A DNA stretch of 64,000 bases from a bacterium (GTDB lineage Bacteria > Desulfobacterota > DSWW01), in the NCBI GenBank assembly GCA_028277985.1, contig JANQFG010000068.1, positions 1 to 64,000 on the forward strand. The letters are read 5' to 3'. How positions within the stretch are numbered: position 1 is the stretch's first letter; each line of letters starts with the position of its first letter. The notes under the pieces are model-generated. The model saw nothing but the letters and a program-made list of their open reading frames with translations. It was not told the DNA's origin and did not search any database. Below are positions 42,626 through 50,818 of the stretch, in pieces. Made by a program: the position numbers and the translations under genes.

Positions 42626-44827
42626 TCATTTGCTCTTCTTCGCATTCTCGTTTTTTGTCAGCACTGCAGTATGCCACAATGTCATAATGGCAGCCATTCT
42701 TGCCTGGAATGTCATGTGTCGTTCTTCTTTTTTCAGACCAAGAATGAATGTCTCGGGATTTCTGATGGGGTTAAGGAAGATTTTTCCTTGCAGTACATTT
42801 TCGATCGCCTCTTTCATCCCCTTCTTTCGGAGCTCATGCCCAAGTTTCTTCATCGGTACTCTTTCAGAATAGCTTCGGTGAAGCATTTCCAATACTCTGG
42901 CTACTCCTTGGAAGGCTGCTGAAGCTTCATCCTTCAAACCCATCGAGTTGGGCGTCCTCAGGTCCAACGTGGTGAGCTTACCGATGAACTCGTCGATATC
43001 AGCCTTGACAGGCATCGCATTCGGGAAAGTCTTTCGTCTTCGTTTCACTAGGTATTTCCAGTATTCAAAGACGCAGAAGTATCTAATGAAATGGAGGTCA
43101 TCCAAATCGCGTCCCGGGCGGACAATGTAAGACCAGATGTTCTCAAGATAGAAATCAATGTCGTCACCATAACAGAAGTACAAATCGAAGGTGTCTGCTC
43201 CAAGCTCCCACATCAGTTTCTTCCACATTATGACTCGCTCTTCATCAGCAATGTCCGGAACAAGTTGCAGCAAGATGTCCGAAACCTCCTCTCCATCTAG
43301 GTCGACGAGTTCCCCCTCAAATAGTGCTGCGTGGCCAACTTCGTGAAAAAGCCCCCACCAACGTTCGGGACAGAAGAGTAGGTCGAAGGGGAGGTTCACT
43401 ATGTCGGTGATGGATGAAAAACCTTGCCCTTGAAACCCAGCGACCACGAAACCCTTCCATTTGAGTCCGACATTTTCAAGCAGACGCTCAACAATCACAC
43501 CGGCCGCTTTCAATACTCTCTGAATACCACCCTTCGTAGGAGAGAATTGACTCTCTGAGTGTTCCAGTCCAAGGAACGCGCCTCGTGCTCGTTCTTCAGC
43601 TCCATGAGTTATGGCCTGGATGTATGTCCCTACATGCATTCTGACATCTTCGTCTTCTCGATCGGTTTGTTTCAGCAGATATAGCAATCGGTCCTCGGCG
43701 GCTATTCTGAGATCTTCAAAGCAATCACCAATGAGCGGATCTTGCATGAGATTGCTGAGCCCGAAGTAGAGGTTTCTCAGACTGTTCTCGAAGATAGGTC
43801 CCCACCGCTCGAAGAGCCCCATTCTACTTTTCGTGATGCTCAGTCCTCTGCGGTTCTTCCCCGGGCCCATGAGATCTTCCATGCTTTCGGGCGTTTGTTC
43901 ACAAAGGACGTTCACTGAAGTTGAATACAGGCGTTGCGCCAGCCCGTTTCTTGTATCCAAGACTGCCTTGATGAACTCACCCCATGTGCTTGTCCCTTGC
44001 GGCTTGAAGACTACGTCTTTGCAGCCGAACGTCCCAAACCCTCTACCAAATTTCTTCTCGCCGAATTCGATCACCGCCTTCATGTCGCCAGGCGCGCATG
44101 TCACATCAAAAGTGGGGAACACACCCTCACCATATGTGAACTGCTCGTTGAACCTCTTTGGTAGACTACTTTTCAGGGGAGGCTGAGTCAGCTGAAAATC
44201 TATACCCACGAGCGAAAACGTTTTTGCAGAAAAGAGGTCATGCTTCCGCATTTCCTTCGTGATAACAACTACAGACTTTCGGCCAATATTGCTAAGAGCA
44301 GTAGTTATGTCTGAGAATCGCTTGCCCCTGACAATGAATACTAATTCAGCCCAGCCTGTCGTTCCCAGAATGTTGAGGGTCACGTCCTTGAGAGCGTTCT
44401 CGCGCCAATACTGTGTGAGTACGGTGTCGATGTGCGCTCCAAAGGTACGGGCCAGAGATTCATTTATGCGAAAGAAGAGTAAGCCCCAGACATCTCCTCG
44501 ACGGGTATTGAATGGGCCTTCACCTTGGCCGGCGTCTAAGGGAAATGCAAGAATCTGATTCCCTCCTCTAATATTGTCAATCGAGCCTCGTCTGCTGGGG
44601 CCTTCCAGGAAGTCCTTGCTTTGGTAGATGACGCACACATCGTATCGGCCGAAGATCTTCAGAACACAGATAGGTGGGTTGCCCGTTTCCGTCTCAATCG
44701 CCCTTCTGATTCTGTTGGCAACATTGCCCTCTTTACCGGGGGCGACAGTGAGCAGGGATATTTTGTAGCCTATCGGGCCTAAACTTGCTTGTTGTGAGTC
44801 CTTTCTTTTCATCTTTTCAGATCCCAT
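42626..44827 (-). CDS. Large protein with AsnC/RAM-like repeats and a gluzincin-type HExxH site
   Basis: 733 residues; no family recognised as a whole. N-terminal half has segments resembling AsnC/Lrp ligand-binding (RAM) folds: residues 20-73 (ISLLTVAPGKEGNVANRI ... GRYDVCVIYQSKDF), about 130-185, and 238-295 (FDVTCAPGDMKAVIEFGEKK). The C-terminal half has a zinc-peptidase site: HEVGH (His495, Glu496, His499) with Glu541 and Asp545 in WELGADTFD as likely third ligand and partner, the gluzincin arrangement. No signal or membrane helix, so cytoplasmic. Start uncertain (44827 or ATG at 44812); no strong SD. Followed by the RelA/SpoT gene on the same strand. Confidence 0.7.
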   Translation of the reverse strand: MGSEKMKRKDSQQASLGPIGYKISLLTVAPGKEGNVANRIRRAIETETGNPPICVLKIFGRYDVCVIYQSKDFLEGPSRRGSIDNIRGGNQILAFPLDAGQGEGPFNTRRGDVWGLLFFRINESLARTFGAHIDTVLTQYWRENALKDVTLNILGTTGWAELVFIVRGKRFSDITTALSNIGRKSVVVITKEMRKHDLFSAKTFSLVGIDFQLTQPPLKSSLPKRFNEQFTYGEGVFPTFDVTCAPGDMKAVIEFGEKKFGRGFGTFGCKDVVFKPQGTSTWGEFIKAVLDTRNGLAQRLYSTSVNVLCEQTPESMEDLMGPGKNRRGLSITKSRMGLFERWGPIFENSLRNLYFGLSNLMQDPLIGDCFEDLRIAAEDRLLYLLKQTDREDEDVRMHVGTYIQAITHGAEERARGAFLGLEHSESQFSPTKGGIQRVLKAAGVIVERLLENVGLKWKGFVVAGFQGQGFSSITDIVNLPFDLLFCPERWWGLFHEVGHAALFEGELVDLDGEEVSDILLQLVPDIADEERVIMWKKLMWELGADTFDLYFCYGDDIDFYLENIWSYIVRPGRDLDDLHFIRYFCVFEYWKYLVKRRRKTFPNAMPVKADIDEFIGKLTTLDLRTPNSMGLKDEASAAFQGVARVLEMLHRSYSERVPMKKLGHELRKKGMKEAIENVLQGKIFLNPIRNPETFILGLKKEERHMTFQARMAAIMTLWHTAVLTKNENAKKSK

Positions 44828-44899
44828 CGTTAGTGGTCTGAGGTTGTTGGGTCCGGTAGGGCCGTGCCAAGGGGCGACAACATCCTTGGCGATGGTTCA

Positions 44900-44935
44900 G
44901 AAAAGAGAAAGGGCCAACCCTCTGGGTTGACCCCT
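44900..44935 (-). terminator. Intrinsic terminator-like hairpin
   Basis: Minus strand: GGGTCAACCC-aga-GGGTTGGCCC (one G-T pair) followed by CTTTCTCTTTTC. It lies 120 nt after the 64-residue ORF and 73 nt before the HExxH gene, so it would end or attenuate the island transcript there. Confidence 0.55.
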
Positions 44936-45056
44936 CTAAGTCATGAATAATGATAGTAAGGTGCTTGCTGAACAATTGAGTCACCGAACAGCCTGGGGCT
45001 TATCCGCGCCACTCTGCACCATTTCTTGCCGATTCAAGCTCGTGTGTCGTCCCCCA

Positions 45057-45251
45057 TCATCCCTTGCGGCCTCGGGCCCCCGGTGCTACACGCACACGGT
45101 CAAGGTAGGCCTTAGAATCGGCAATCCATTTAGGTAGGGTCACCACAAACGATTGCTTTGAACTCTTCAGCCTGTCTCCTTCCAGTCGTGTCCCCCAGCG
45201 GTTACACCGGGTCGCGCCAGAAACCTTGACCAATCCTAGAGAGAGGGCCAT
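45057..45251 (-). CDS. Small AbrB/SpoVT-like protein (putative)
   Basis: 64-residue ORF with a near-ideal ribosome-binding site (GGAAGGAGA, about 7 nt before the ATG), which argues it is real. The segment KSSKQSFVVTLPKWIADSKA and then YLDRVRV follows the spacing of AbrB/SpoVT/MazE swapped-hairpin DNA-binding domains (S..V.LPK.......D.V.V). A regulator or antitoxin role at the head of the island operon is inference. A perfect TTGACA lies about 100 bp upstream. A hairpin with T-rich tail lies between it and the HExxH gene. Confidence 0.5.
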   Translation of the reverse strand: MALSLGLVKVSGATRCNRWGTRLEGDRLKSSKQSFVVTLPKWIADSKAYLDRVRVAPGARGRKG

Positions 45252-45784
45252 TGTTCTCTCCTTCCGAAATCCTTTCCTACATAGATTGTTGTGAGGAAAA
45301 GCTAGAGTCTTTTATCAACTAATTTAGACGAGTAGAACCACATCGTAGCACGGATGTCAAGAAAAATCTATACAGTCTCAGCTGCCAGGCAGAAAAATGT
45401 TTGATGTGGAAAACAGCTTGTATTTTCAATAGTATGCCAGTTTCCAGGCTGAAAACGCAACCAGTACTTCCTATCGGTGGTCCCGGAAAAATTCTTTACC
45501 CGTACGTTCTATAGATGTAGCGGAATCTGATACGATTCTGCCACCAGGAGCGCCTGGGCATCCAGCTACAGCTCGCAAGTTCCTCGAGGAATCGGAGTTG
45601 ACCGGCGCCGCAGGCACTACACAACATATTCCCCTTTTCAGGCTGAACGCTGAGGCCGCCCAGGGTATCTCGGGATTCAAACAGCCGAATCCGAATTCTA
45701 ACAGGAAAGCCCTTTCTCTCACAAAATCTCCCTCCCACAAGTGCGATTGTGATCTCCAGAGAAATCGGTCTTCGAATCTGCTAC
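45252..45784. other. Gene-free upstream region of the island, with candidate promoter
   Basis: No supported gene. On the minus strand a perfect TTGACA sits at 45360-45355, about 105 bp before the small ORF, but the -10 at 17-bp spacing (TTCTAC) is poor. The stretch is AT-rich and holds several CAGGCTGAA-type repeats. The right boundary of the island is at or near 45785. Confidence 0.4.
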
Positions 45785-45967
45785 TCAAGGCTCGACGAAG
45801 GCCTTCAACAGGGGATATTCCGGGTCGTTCTGAAAGATGAGCTCCTCAGGGCTTTTGTCGATATGAATGAGGACCGCGAAATATCCCAGGCAGAGAGTGA
45901 CTATCCCGATCCCTGCGAGGATGGAGTGCCGCCTGGTCAGAATGAATCGGGCGAGGCCCTCCGTCAT
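45785..45967 (-). pseudogene. N-terminal remnant of an MMPL/RND-family exporter
   Basis: 60 codons, MTEGLARFILTRRHSILAGI then GIVTLCLGYFAVLIHIDKSP and FQNDPEYPLLKAFVEP-stop. They match the start of the intact paralogue (METLARFILARRYYILIGIG ... FKDDPEYPRHQAFFEEF) and stop just where the paralogue continues. SD GGGAGAG with good spacing is intact, so a short peptide may still be made. It starts 42 nt after the stop of the intact exporter: the two were tandem genes, and the second has lost its middle to the island. Confidence 0.85.
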
Positions 45968-46009
45968 CGGATTCTCTCCCGTGCAATGGCCTTGTTGGCA
46001 GGGTTGCGT

Positions 46010-48313
46010 TCAGGCTTCGATACCCTGCGCGGGAGCACTCCTGCCCAGGGGTTTGGTGATGAGGATCAATACTGGCAACAGGATCAGGTCCCCGATGATA
46101 GCGCCCACAACCGTCAAGTTGATCAGCATGCCCATGTTGCGAGTGTACTGGAAGTTCGAAAAGAGGAAGATGAAGAAGCCGGCCGTAAGGACCACAGACG
46201 TGATCAGGATCGGTTTTCCGACAGATATCATCGTGCGTTCAATGGCACTTTCATAGTTCTGATCCAAGGAGTACTCCCTCTTAAAACGTGACATAAAGTG
46301 GATCGTATCGTCGATGGCAATACCAAGGGCGATGGCGGCGAGCGGGGCTGTTGCGAAATTGAGTGAGATGCCAAGCAATCCCATGAATCCGAAGGTGATC
46401 GTTATGGGTACTACGTTTGCCAACATGCTGATCAACCCGACCTTGAGTGACCGGAAAAGAATGATCATTAGGAAGAGAATTGCGGCACCTGCGAGAACAA
46501 GTCCCTGTCTGAGTCCCTTTAGGAAGGGCATCAGAGTGTTACCGAGCATGATGTTGGTGCCGGTCACGTAAGCGTTCACATTTGGGATTGTGCCGAACTC
46601 TGATTCCAGGTACGGAAGGGTCGCGTCCATTAGCTGCTGGTATGAATCAAAGTCGTGAGGTCGGAATCGGATGGCTACGGAAGCCTTGGAATAATCGTCA
46701 TTGAAGAACCTCTCAATCAGACCGGATTCGTCAGACATCGAGGCCATGAGGAGAAGCTCGGCAACGGCCCTCCGATCATCTGGGATGCTGTATGCGGTAG
46801 GGTCGTCATCCTGAAGCCGAAAATTGATGTACTTGATTAGATCCGCCCCGGAAACGACCTTGTCCACCCCAGCCTGTTGCCGGATGAAGGCGCCGAGTTC
46901 GTCCAGCTTCTCGAGCAACAAGGGATCCTTGATTCGATCCGTCTCTTCGCTTTCGACGACCACAAAGAAGGGTATGAACCCCCCGAGCTTCTCCTCGATG
47001 AAGCTCGTGTCTGTGACCAGCTTCATCTTTTTGCCGAAGAATTTCGCCGGGTCTGTCTCGACATGCAGGTTTACCGCTCCGTAGCCTGCCGCGAGAAATA
47101 GGACCAGGAATATGGGGAGAAACATGCCTTTCCTGGTCAAATTGAACCTGTGTGTCTTTGTAAGGAATCCTAGAAAGGCCTCGGAGGGCGGCTTGCGGAG
47201 GCTCAGCGGTCTTGTGTCTCCCATACTCAATCCAATAGGGAGGAGGGTCATCGACAGGAGGAAAGCGAAGCCCATGCCGACGGCGCTGAAGATGCCGAAA
47301 AGGCTGAGGGCCTCGATACGACACACGGCGAGAGAGGCGAAGCCGATCATGGTGGACAGGGTGGTAAGAGAGCAGGGGACCAGCATCAAGCCGACGGTGC
47401 GACTGACCGCCTCAGACTTGGTGCTGCAAGTACTGCGGCAATCCTGGTACTGACTCAAGATGTGTATGCAGTCGGCAGTACCGACGATGAACAGGATCGT
47501 TGGAATCAGGACCGAGAAGAAGTTCAGTTCCGATCCTGTAAGGTACATGACACCCACTGCCCAGACCACACTCAGGCTGATGGCCATGAAGGGGAGCAGG
47601 ATGCAGAGGTAGTTTCTGAAGATGAGATACATAGCCAGGATGAGCAGACAGATGCCCATGGGCAGTAAGGTGCTGAAGTCCCGCCTCATGCACCGGAAGA
47701 TCTCCGATCTTCCAACAGGGGAGCCGGCCATGTAGTGGGGGTGTCCGTTGCCTTCCCTGGAGAATATTTCGTCGATCCGCCTGAGCACGGTATCACGTTC
47801 ATCGACCCTGAGCTTTCCATCCAGCGTGATGTCGAAGAGCGCCATGCTGTTGTCCTTTGACACGAGGAGATCCTCATACAGAGGGTTTGCCTCGACTCTT
47901 TGCTTCAGGGCTTCTTGTTGCTCGAGGTTCTCGGGCATGGTGTGAAAGAAGGGGCCGACGGTGAGAGCGCCGTTCTCAACATAGATATCTTCGGCGTTCC
48001 CCACGGAAAGAACTCCGGTGATCCCTTCTACCAGACTGAGTTCTTCGGTTATTCTGACTATCCCCTCAAGGGTCTCGGCCTCAAGGACGTTGTCCGCCGA
48101 GTAGGCGGCTGCCACCACCTCGTCGTAGCCGAACTCCTCGAAAAAGGCTTGGTGTCGAGGATACTCAGGGTCATCTTTGAACATCAGCTCGTCCGGCCTC
48201 TGGTTTAGGTCTATACGGAGGGAGAAAGCGCCAAGGAAAACGGTCATTGCTCCGATTCCTATAAGGATGTAATACCGCCTGGCCAGGATGAAGCGGGCGA
48301 GGGTCTCCATCAT
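46010..48313 (-). CDS. MMPL/RND-superfamily exporter
   Basis: 767-residue inner-membrane transporter with the 1+5+1+5 helix plan: first helix RYYILIGIGAMTVFLGAF, periplasmic domain, then LLPMGICLLILAMYLIFRNY onward including the conserved GTADCIHILSQYQD (SSD-like, Asp for proton relay). A second periplasmic domain and final helices follow, ending LILLPVLILITKPL. Family members move lipids or hydrophobic compounds across the envelope (HpnN/MmpL/Dispatched-like). ATG 48313 follows GAGGAGA at about 7 nt. A truncated paralogue follows immediately. Confidence 0.92.
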   Translation of the reverse strand: MMETLARFILARRYYILIGIGAMTVFLGAFSLRIDLNQRPDELMFKDDPEYPRHQAFFEEFGYDEVVAAAYSADNVLEAETLEGIVRITEELSLVEGITGVLSVGNAEDIYVENGALTVGPFFHTMPENLEQQEALKQRVEANPLYEDLLVSKDNSMALFDITLDGKLRVDERDTVLRRIDEIFSREGNGHPHYMAGSPVGRSEIFRCMRRDFSTLLPMGICLLILAMYLIFRNYLCILLPFMAISLSVVWAVGVMYLTGSELNFFSVLIPTILFIVGTADCIHILSQYQDCRSTCSTKSEAVSRTVGLMLVPCSLTTLSTMIGFASLAVCRIEALSLFGIFSAVGMGFAFLLSMTLLPIGLSMGDTRPLSLRKPPSEAFLGFLTKTHRFNLTRKGMFLPIFLVLFLAAGYGAVNLHVETDPAKFFGKKMKLVTDTSFIEEKLGGFIPFFVVVESEETDRIKDPLLLEKLDELGAFIRQQAGVDKVVSGADLIKYINFRLQDDDPTAYSIPDDRRAVAELLLMASMSDESGLIERFFNDDYSKASVAIRFRPHDFDSYQQLMDATLPYLESEFGTIPNVNAYVTGTNIMLGNTLMPFLKGLRQGLVLAGAAILFLMIILFRSLKVGLISMLANVVPITITFGFMGLLGISLNFATAPLAAIALGIAIDDTIHFMSRFKREYSLDQNYESAIERTMISVGKPILITSVVLTAGFFIFLFSNFQYTRNMGMLINLTVVGAIIGDLILLPVLILITKPLGRSAPAQGIEA

Positions 48314-48737
48314 GGGGAAATCTCCTCTTGAGTGTCTCAGTTTCTTGGCAGCCGGCATTGGCAGCGCCGGAATGGGCGATATGGACAGGGTCTACTGAAA
48401 TGGGGAATCAAATAGCGTGCCAGGATGTGGAAAGGAATTTGCAGAAGCCTGCGTATGGGGAATCTGCTGCATGGTCGTGGGGTTGTTCGCACTAGGGGCG
48501 GTATGTCGGGACGGCAAGCTGTCACCCGGGCTCGTGGCGGGCACCACGACCGCGGCGTTGCTACTCGTCATGCGGCTAAAACGGGATGGAAGTGTAGACA
48601 AACGGACACACGTGCTCCGTGGACTGTGTCCGAATGGAGACATCTTCCCCCCTGGAAATAGTCCTTGCGGGAAGTCCCCGCAGAGATTATAAGAAATAAG
48701 GATCCCTTGCCCACTTTGTCCCCCGGCCGAGCTGCCA
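48314..48737. other. Intergenic region between divergent exporter and histidine kinase
   Basis: About 420 bp. Its only candidate gene is the weak plus-strand ORF 48417-48692. It should also contain the promoters for both flanking genes, but none stands out. Confidence 0.4.
48417..48692 (+). CDS. Possible small membrane protein (doubtful)
   Basis: 91-codon ORF from GTG with two hydrophobic stretches, VWGICCMVVGLFALGAVC and LSPGLVAGTTTAALLLVM, separated by a charged turn. No good ribosome-binding site is seen and a minus-strand ORF covers the same bases, so it may be chance. If real, it would be a two-helix membrane peptide just upstream of the histidine kinase. Confidence 0.25.
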   Translation: MPGCGKEFAEACVWGICCMVVGLFALGAVCRDGKLSPGLVAGTTTAALLLVMRLKRDGSVDKRTHVLRGLCPNGDIFPPGNSPCGKSPQRL

Positions 48738-49964
48738 ATGATCAATCGGGACCTGAACCAGGATTTGCAGGGTACGCTGGTCGACTACTTCTTCAAGGCC
48801 AAGATCATTCTGGGCCTGACCTGTTTGTCCCTTCTCCTGTTCTTCCACTATTTTCGATTTCTCGGTGTCGAGGCCCAGCCCATCATCTTCACCTTTGTCA
48901 TCGAGCTCGCCATCTGGGCATCCTATTTCCTGATCCGGACCAGGCGGCCGGAAAGTATCTTGTTTCACAACGCCGCGAGCCTCTGGATCGACGTAATCGC
49001 CGTGACCATTGCGCTGCACTATTTCGGCGGAATCTATTCGATGATCTGGGCGGCCGCTTACCTTCTGCTGGTCGTCTGCTCGGGCCTGTTCCTCTCCAAG
49101 AGGGGGAGGGTGCTTTTCGCAGCATACGTGATCCTGACTTTCACCCTTCTCTGCCATCTGGAGCATCACGGGGTGATCCTCCGGCATAACATCTTTCGGG
49201 TGCCACCCAGCACTGGCAAGGACATCTTCTTCTGGTCCAGCACCAGCCTGCTGATCTTTGCGACGGCGGTGCTCACGAACAAGCTGGCCGAGGTTCTCAG
49301 CCGCTTGGAACAATTCGCCAACCTGGGGAGGTTGTCCACCGAGCTTGCCCATGAGATCCGAACGCCCCTGCAGGTGATCGAAGGCTTGCTCCACCGGGTG
49401 GAGGCGCCCGAGGGAACGAAGAAGGAGATCCGGGTGCAGACAGAGAGGATCGCACGCTTCGTCAAGGAGATTCTGGCCCTGGGGAAGGAGGAGAAGCCCC
49501 GGATCGCTTCTCTGAGGATTCAGGACATCGTGGACCATTCGGTCAACCTGATCCTGAAGGCCGTACCGGCCCGACCCGGCATCAGCGTGGAGCGGGACTT
49601 TTGCGATGAGGAGCTCTGGGTAGAGGCGGATGCGGACCACCTCATCAAGGCCTTCTCAAACCTGGTCCGGAACGGGCTTGATTCCATGGACGGCAGCGGA
49701 ACGCTCTCCGTGTCCGTTTTCCGGTACGGGTTCGAGTGGCTTCAAGTGGACATACGGGACACGGGAACCGGCATGGAGAAGGGGGAATTCGACAGGATTT
49801 TCGAGCCTTTCTACACGACCAAGGCAGGCAGAAGGGGGGTCGGCCTTGGGCTCGCCATCGCCAAGAAGTTCATCGAGGCGAATGGCGGCCGGATCGGGGT
49901 GGACAGCGTGCCGGGACAGGGAAGCCTGTTCACCGTGAAGCTTCCGCTGGCCTCTCCACCCTGA
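48738..49964 (+). CDS. Membrane sensor histidine kinase
   Basis: 408 residues. Five or six N-terminal membrane helices (AKIILGLTCLSLLLFFHYF to FATAVLTNKL, 20-185) without a periplasmic domain. Then the dimerisation H-box STELAHEIRTPLQVIEG (phospho-His about 210), N-box LVRNGLDSM, G1 DIRDTGTGM, F-box FDRIFEPFYTTK and G2 GLGLAIAKKF. All catalytic boxes are intact. No response regulator is adjacent; the stand-alone receiver at 33329 and others elsewhere are possible partners. Confidence 0.92.
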   Translation: MINRDLNQDLQGTLVDYFFKAKIILGLTCLSLLLFFHYFRFLGVEAQPIIFTFVIELAIWASYFLIRTRRPESILFHNAASLWIDVIAVTIALHYFGGIYSMIWAAAYLLLVVCSGLFLSKRGRVLFAAYVILTFTLLCHLEHHGVILRHNIFRVPPSTGKDIFFWSSTSLLIFATAVLTNKLAEVLSRLEQFANLGRLSTELAHEIRTPLQVIEGLLHRVEAPEGTKKEIRVQTERIARFVKEILALGKEEKPRIASLRIQDIVDHSVNLILKAVPARPGISVERDFCDEELWVEADADHLIKAFSNLVRNGLDSMDGSGTLSVSVFRYGFEWLQVDIRDTGTGMEKGEFDRIFEPFYTTKAGRRGVGLGLAIAKKFIEANGGRIGVDSVPGQGSLFTVKLPLASPP

Positions 49965-49987
49965 AAAAATCTTTTCATTTTCGGCTA

Positions 49988-50026
49988 TTGACAAGTGTGG
50001 CCGGGGGCTGGTAGCGTGCGTATAAG
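49988..50026 (+). promoter_or_regulatory. Candidate promoter for csp-infA
   Basis: Perfect TTGACA at 49988-49993. At 18 bp lies TAGCGT (weak), and further on TATAAG (50021-50026), which is better but 27 bp away. It lies right after the histidine kinase stop and before the csp leader. Confidence 0.35.
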
Positions 50027-50062
50027 GTTGGTGTAATTTCCTGTTCTGGAAGATGAGGGTCC

Positions 50063-50096
50063 GCCGCTCAGATTTTCAACTCCGGGCGGCTTTTTT
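50063..50096 (+). terminator. Intrinsic terminator or attenuator upstream of csp
   Basis: GCCGC (50063-50067) pairs with GCGGC (50086-50090), followed directly by six T. It is either the terminator of the histidine kinase transcript or, if the TTGACA at 49988 is used, an attenuator in the csp leader. Confidence 0.65.
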
Positions 50097-50159
50097 GTAT
50101 CACGGGTAAGCGGGGTGTCACGAAGCGAGCGCGCCGCGAACAAAGGAGGTTCTCGAGGA

Positions 50160-50369
50160 ATGGAAAAGGAACAGGGAGTGGTCAAGTGGTTTGATGACAA
50201 GAAGGGCTACGGATTTATCTCCCGCGAATCTGGTGACGGTGATATTTTCGTGCATCACTCCGCTATCCTCGGGGAGGGTTTCAAGACGCTCAACGAAGGC
50301 GACCGTGTTGAGTACGTTGTGACCCAGGGAAGGAAAGGGCCGGCTGCTGGCGAAGTAGTCAAGCTGTAA
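50160..50369 (+). CDS. Cold-shock protein (CspA family)
   Basis: 69-residue single CSD protein that binds single-stranded RNA and DNA and acts as an RNA chaperone. RNP1 is KGYGFIS ([12 protein letters not shown]) and RNP2 is DIFVHHSAI. Start at [11 protein letters not shown], after GGAGG with about 10-nt spacing; the ORF's longer N-terminus is out of family length. The next gene is infA, so both are translation/RNA-structure factors under probably shared control. Confidence 0.95.
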   Translation: MEKEQGVVKWFDDKKGYGFISRESGDGDIFVHHSAILGEGFKTLNEGDRVEYVVTQGRKGPAAGEVVKL

Positions 50370-50505
50370 GGCTGTTGCTCCGCTTTCAGTACCCTTATTC
50401 TGGAATTTGATCCCGCGGGAAGTGGTTCCGCGGGGTGCTTGCAGGCGACCTGCCCGGCGGCAAGGCACGTCTGAAGTTCGAACCTTTCAACTATGGAGGA
50501 CAATA

Positions 50506-50763
50506 TTGGCTCGCGATGATCTAGCACAGACAGAAGGGGTAGTCACGGATGTAAAGGCCGGCGGGCATTTCATTGTGAAGCTCGATTCCGGACAGCAGAT
50601 TTCCGCCAAGCTCTCGGGCCGGATGCGTAAGTTCCACATCCGGGTCATTCTGGGAGACCGGGTGACGGTGGGTGTGTCCCCTTACGATCCCAGCCACGGT
50701 CTGATCATTCACCGGGAGAAACTGCCCCCCCGCACCCCTTTCCAGCGCCCCAGAAAGAACTGA
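50506..50763 (+). CDS. infA: Translation initiation factor IF-1
   Basis: 85-residue OB-fold factor that binds the 30S A site. TEGVVTDVKAGGHFIVKLDS, then SAKLSGRMRKFHIRVILGDR and VTVGVSPYDPSHGLIIHR match IF-1 throughout, with a short basic Pro-rich tail (RTPFQRPRKN). It starts with TTG: GGAGG is placed 8-9 nt upstream and there is no ATG near. The csp-infA gap holds a CCCGCGG...CCGCGGG hairpin (about 50409-50430) without T-run. Confidence 0.93.
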   Translation: MARDDLAQTEGVVTDVKAGGHFIVKLDSGQQISAKLSGRMRKFHIRVILGDRVTVGVSPYDPSHGLIIHREKLPPRTPFQRPRKN

Positions 50764-50818
50764 TCCCCCGCGACCGTTTCTCTATCTCCCGGTCTTTCCT
50801 GTTCACCGCTTGCTCGCA

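Noticed and set aside
45471-45788. 105-codon minus-strand ORF overlapping the exporter head remnant
   Set aside because: No SD, no motif, Ser/Arg/Pro-rich; it begins inside the decayed exporter sequence.
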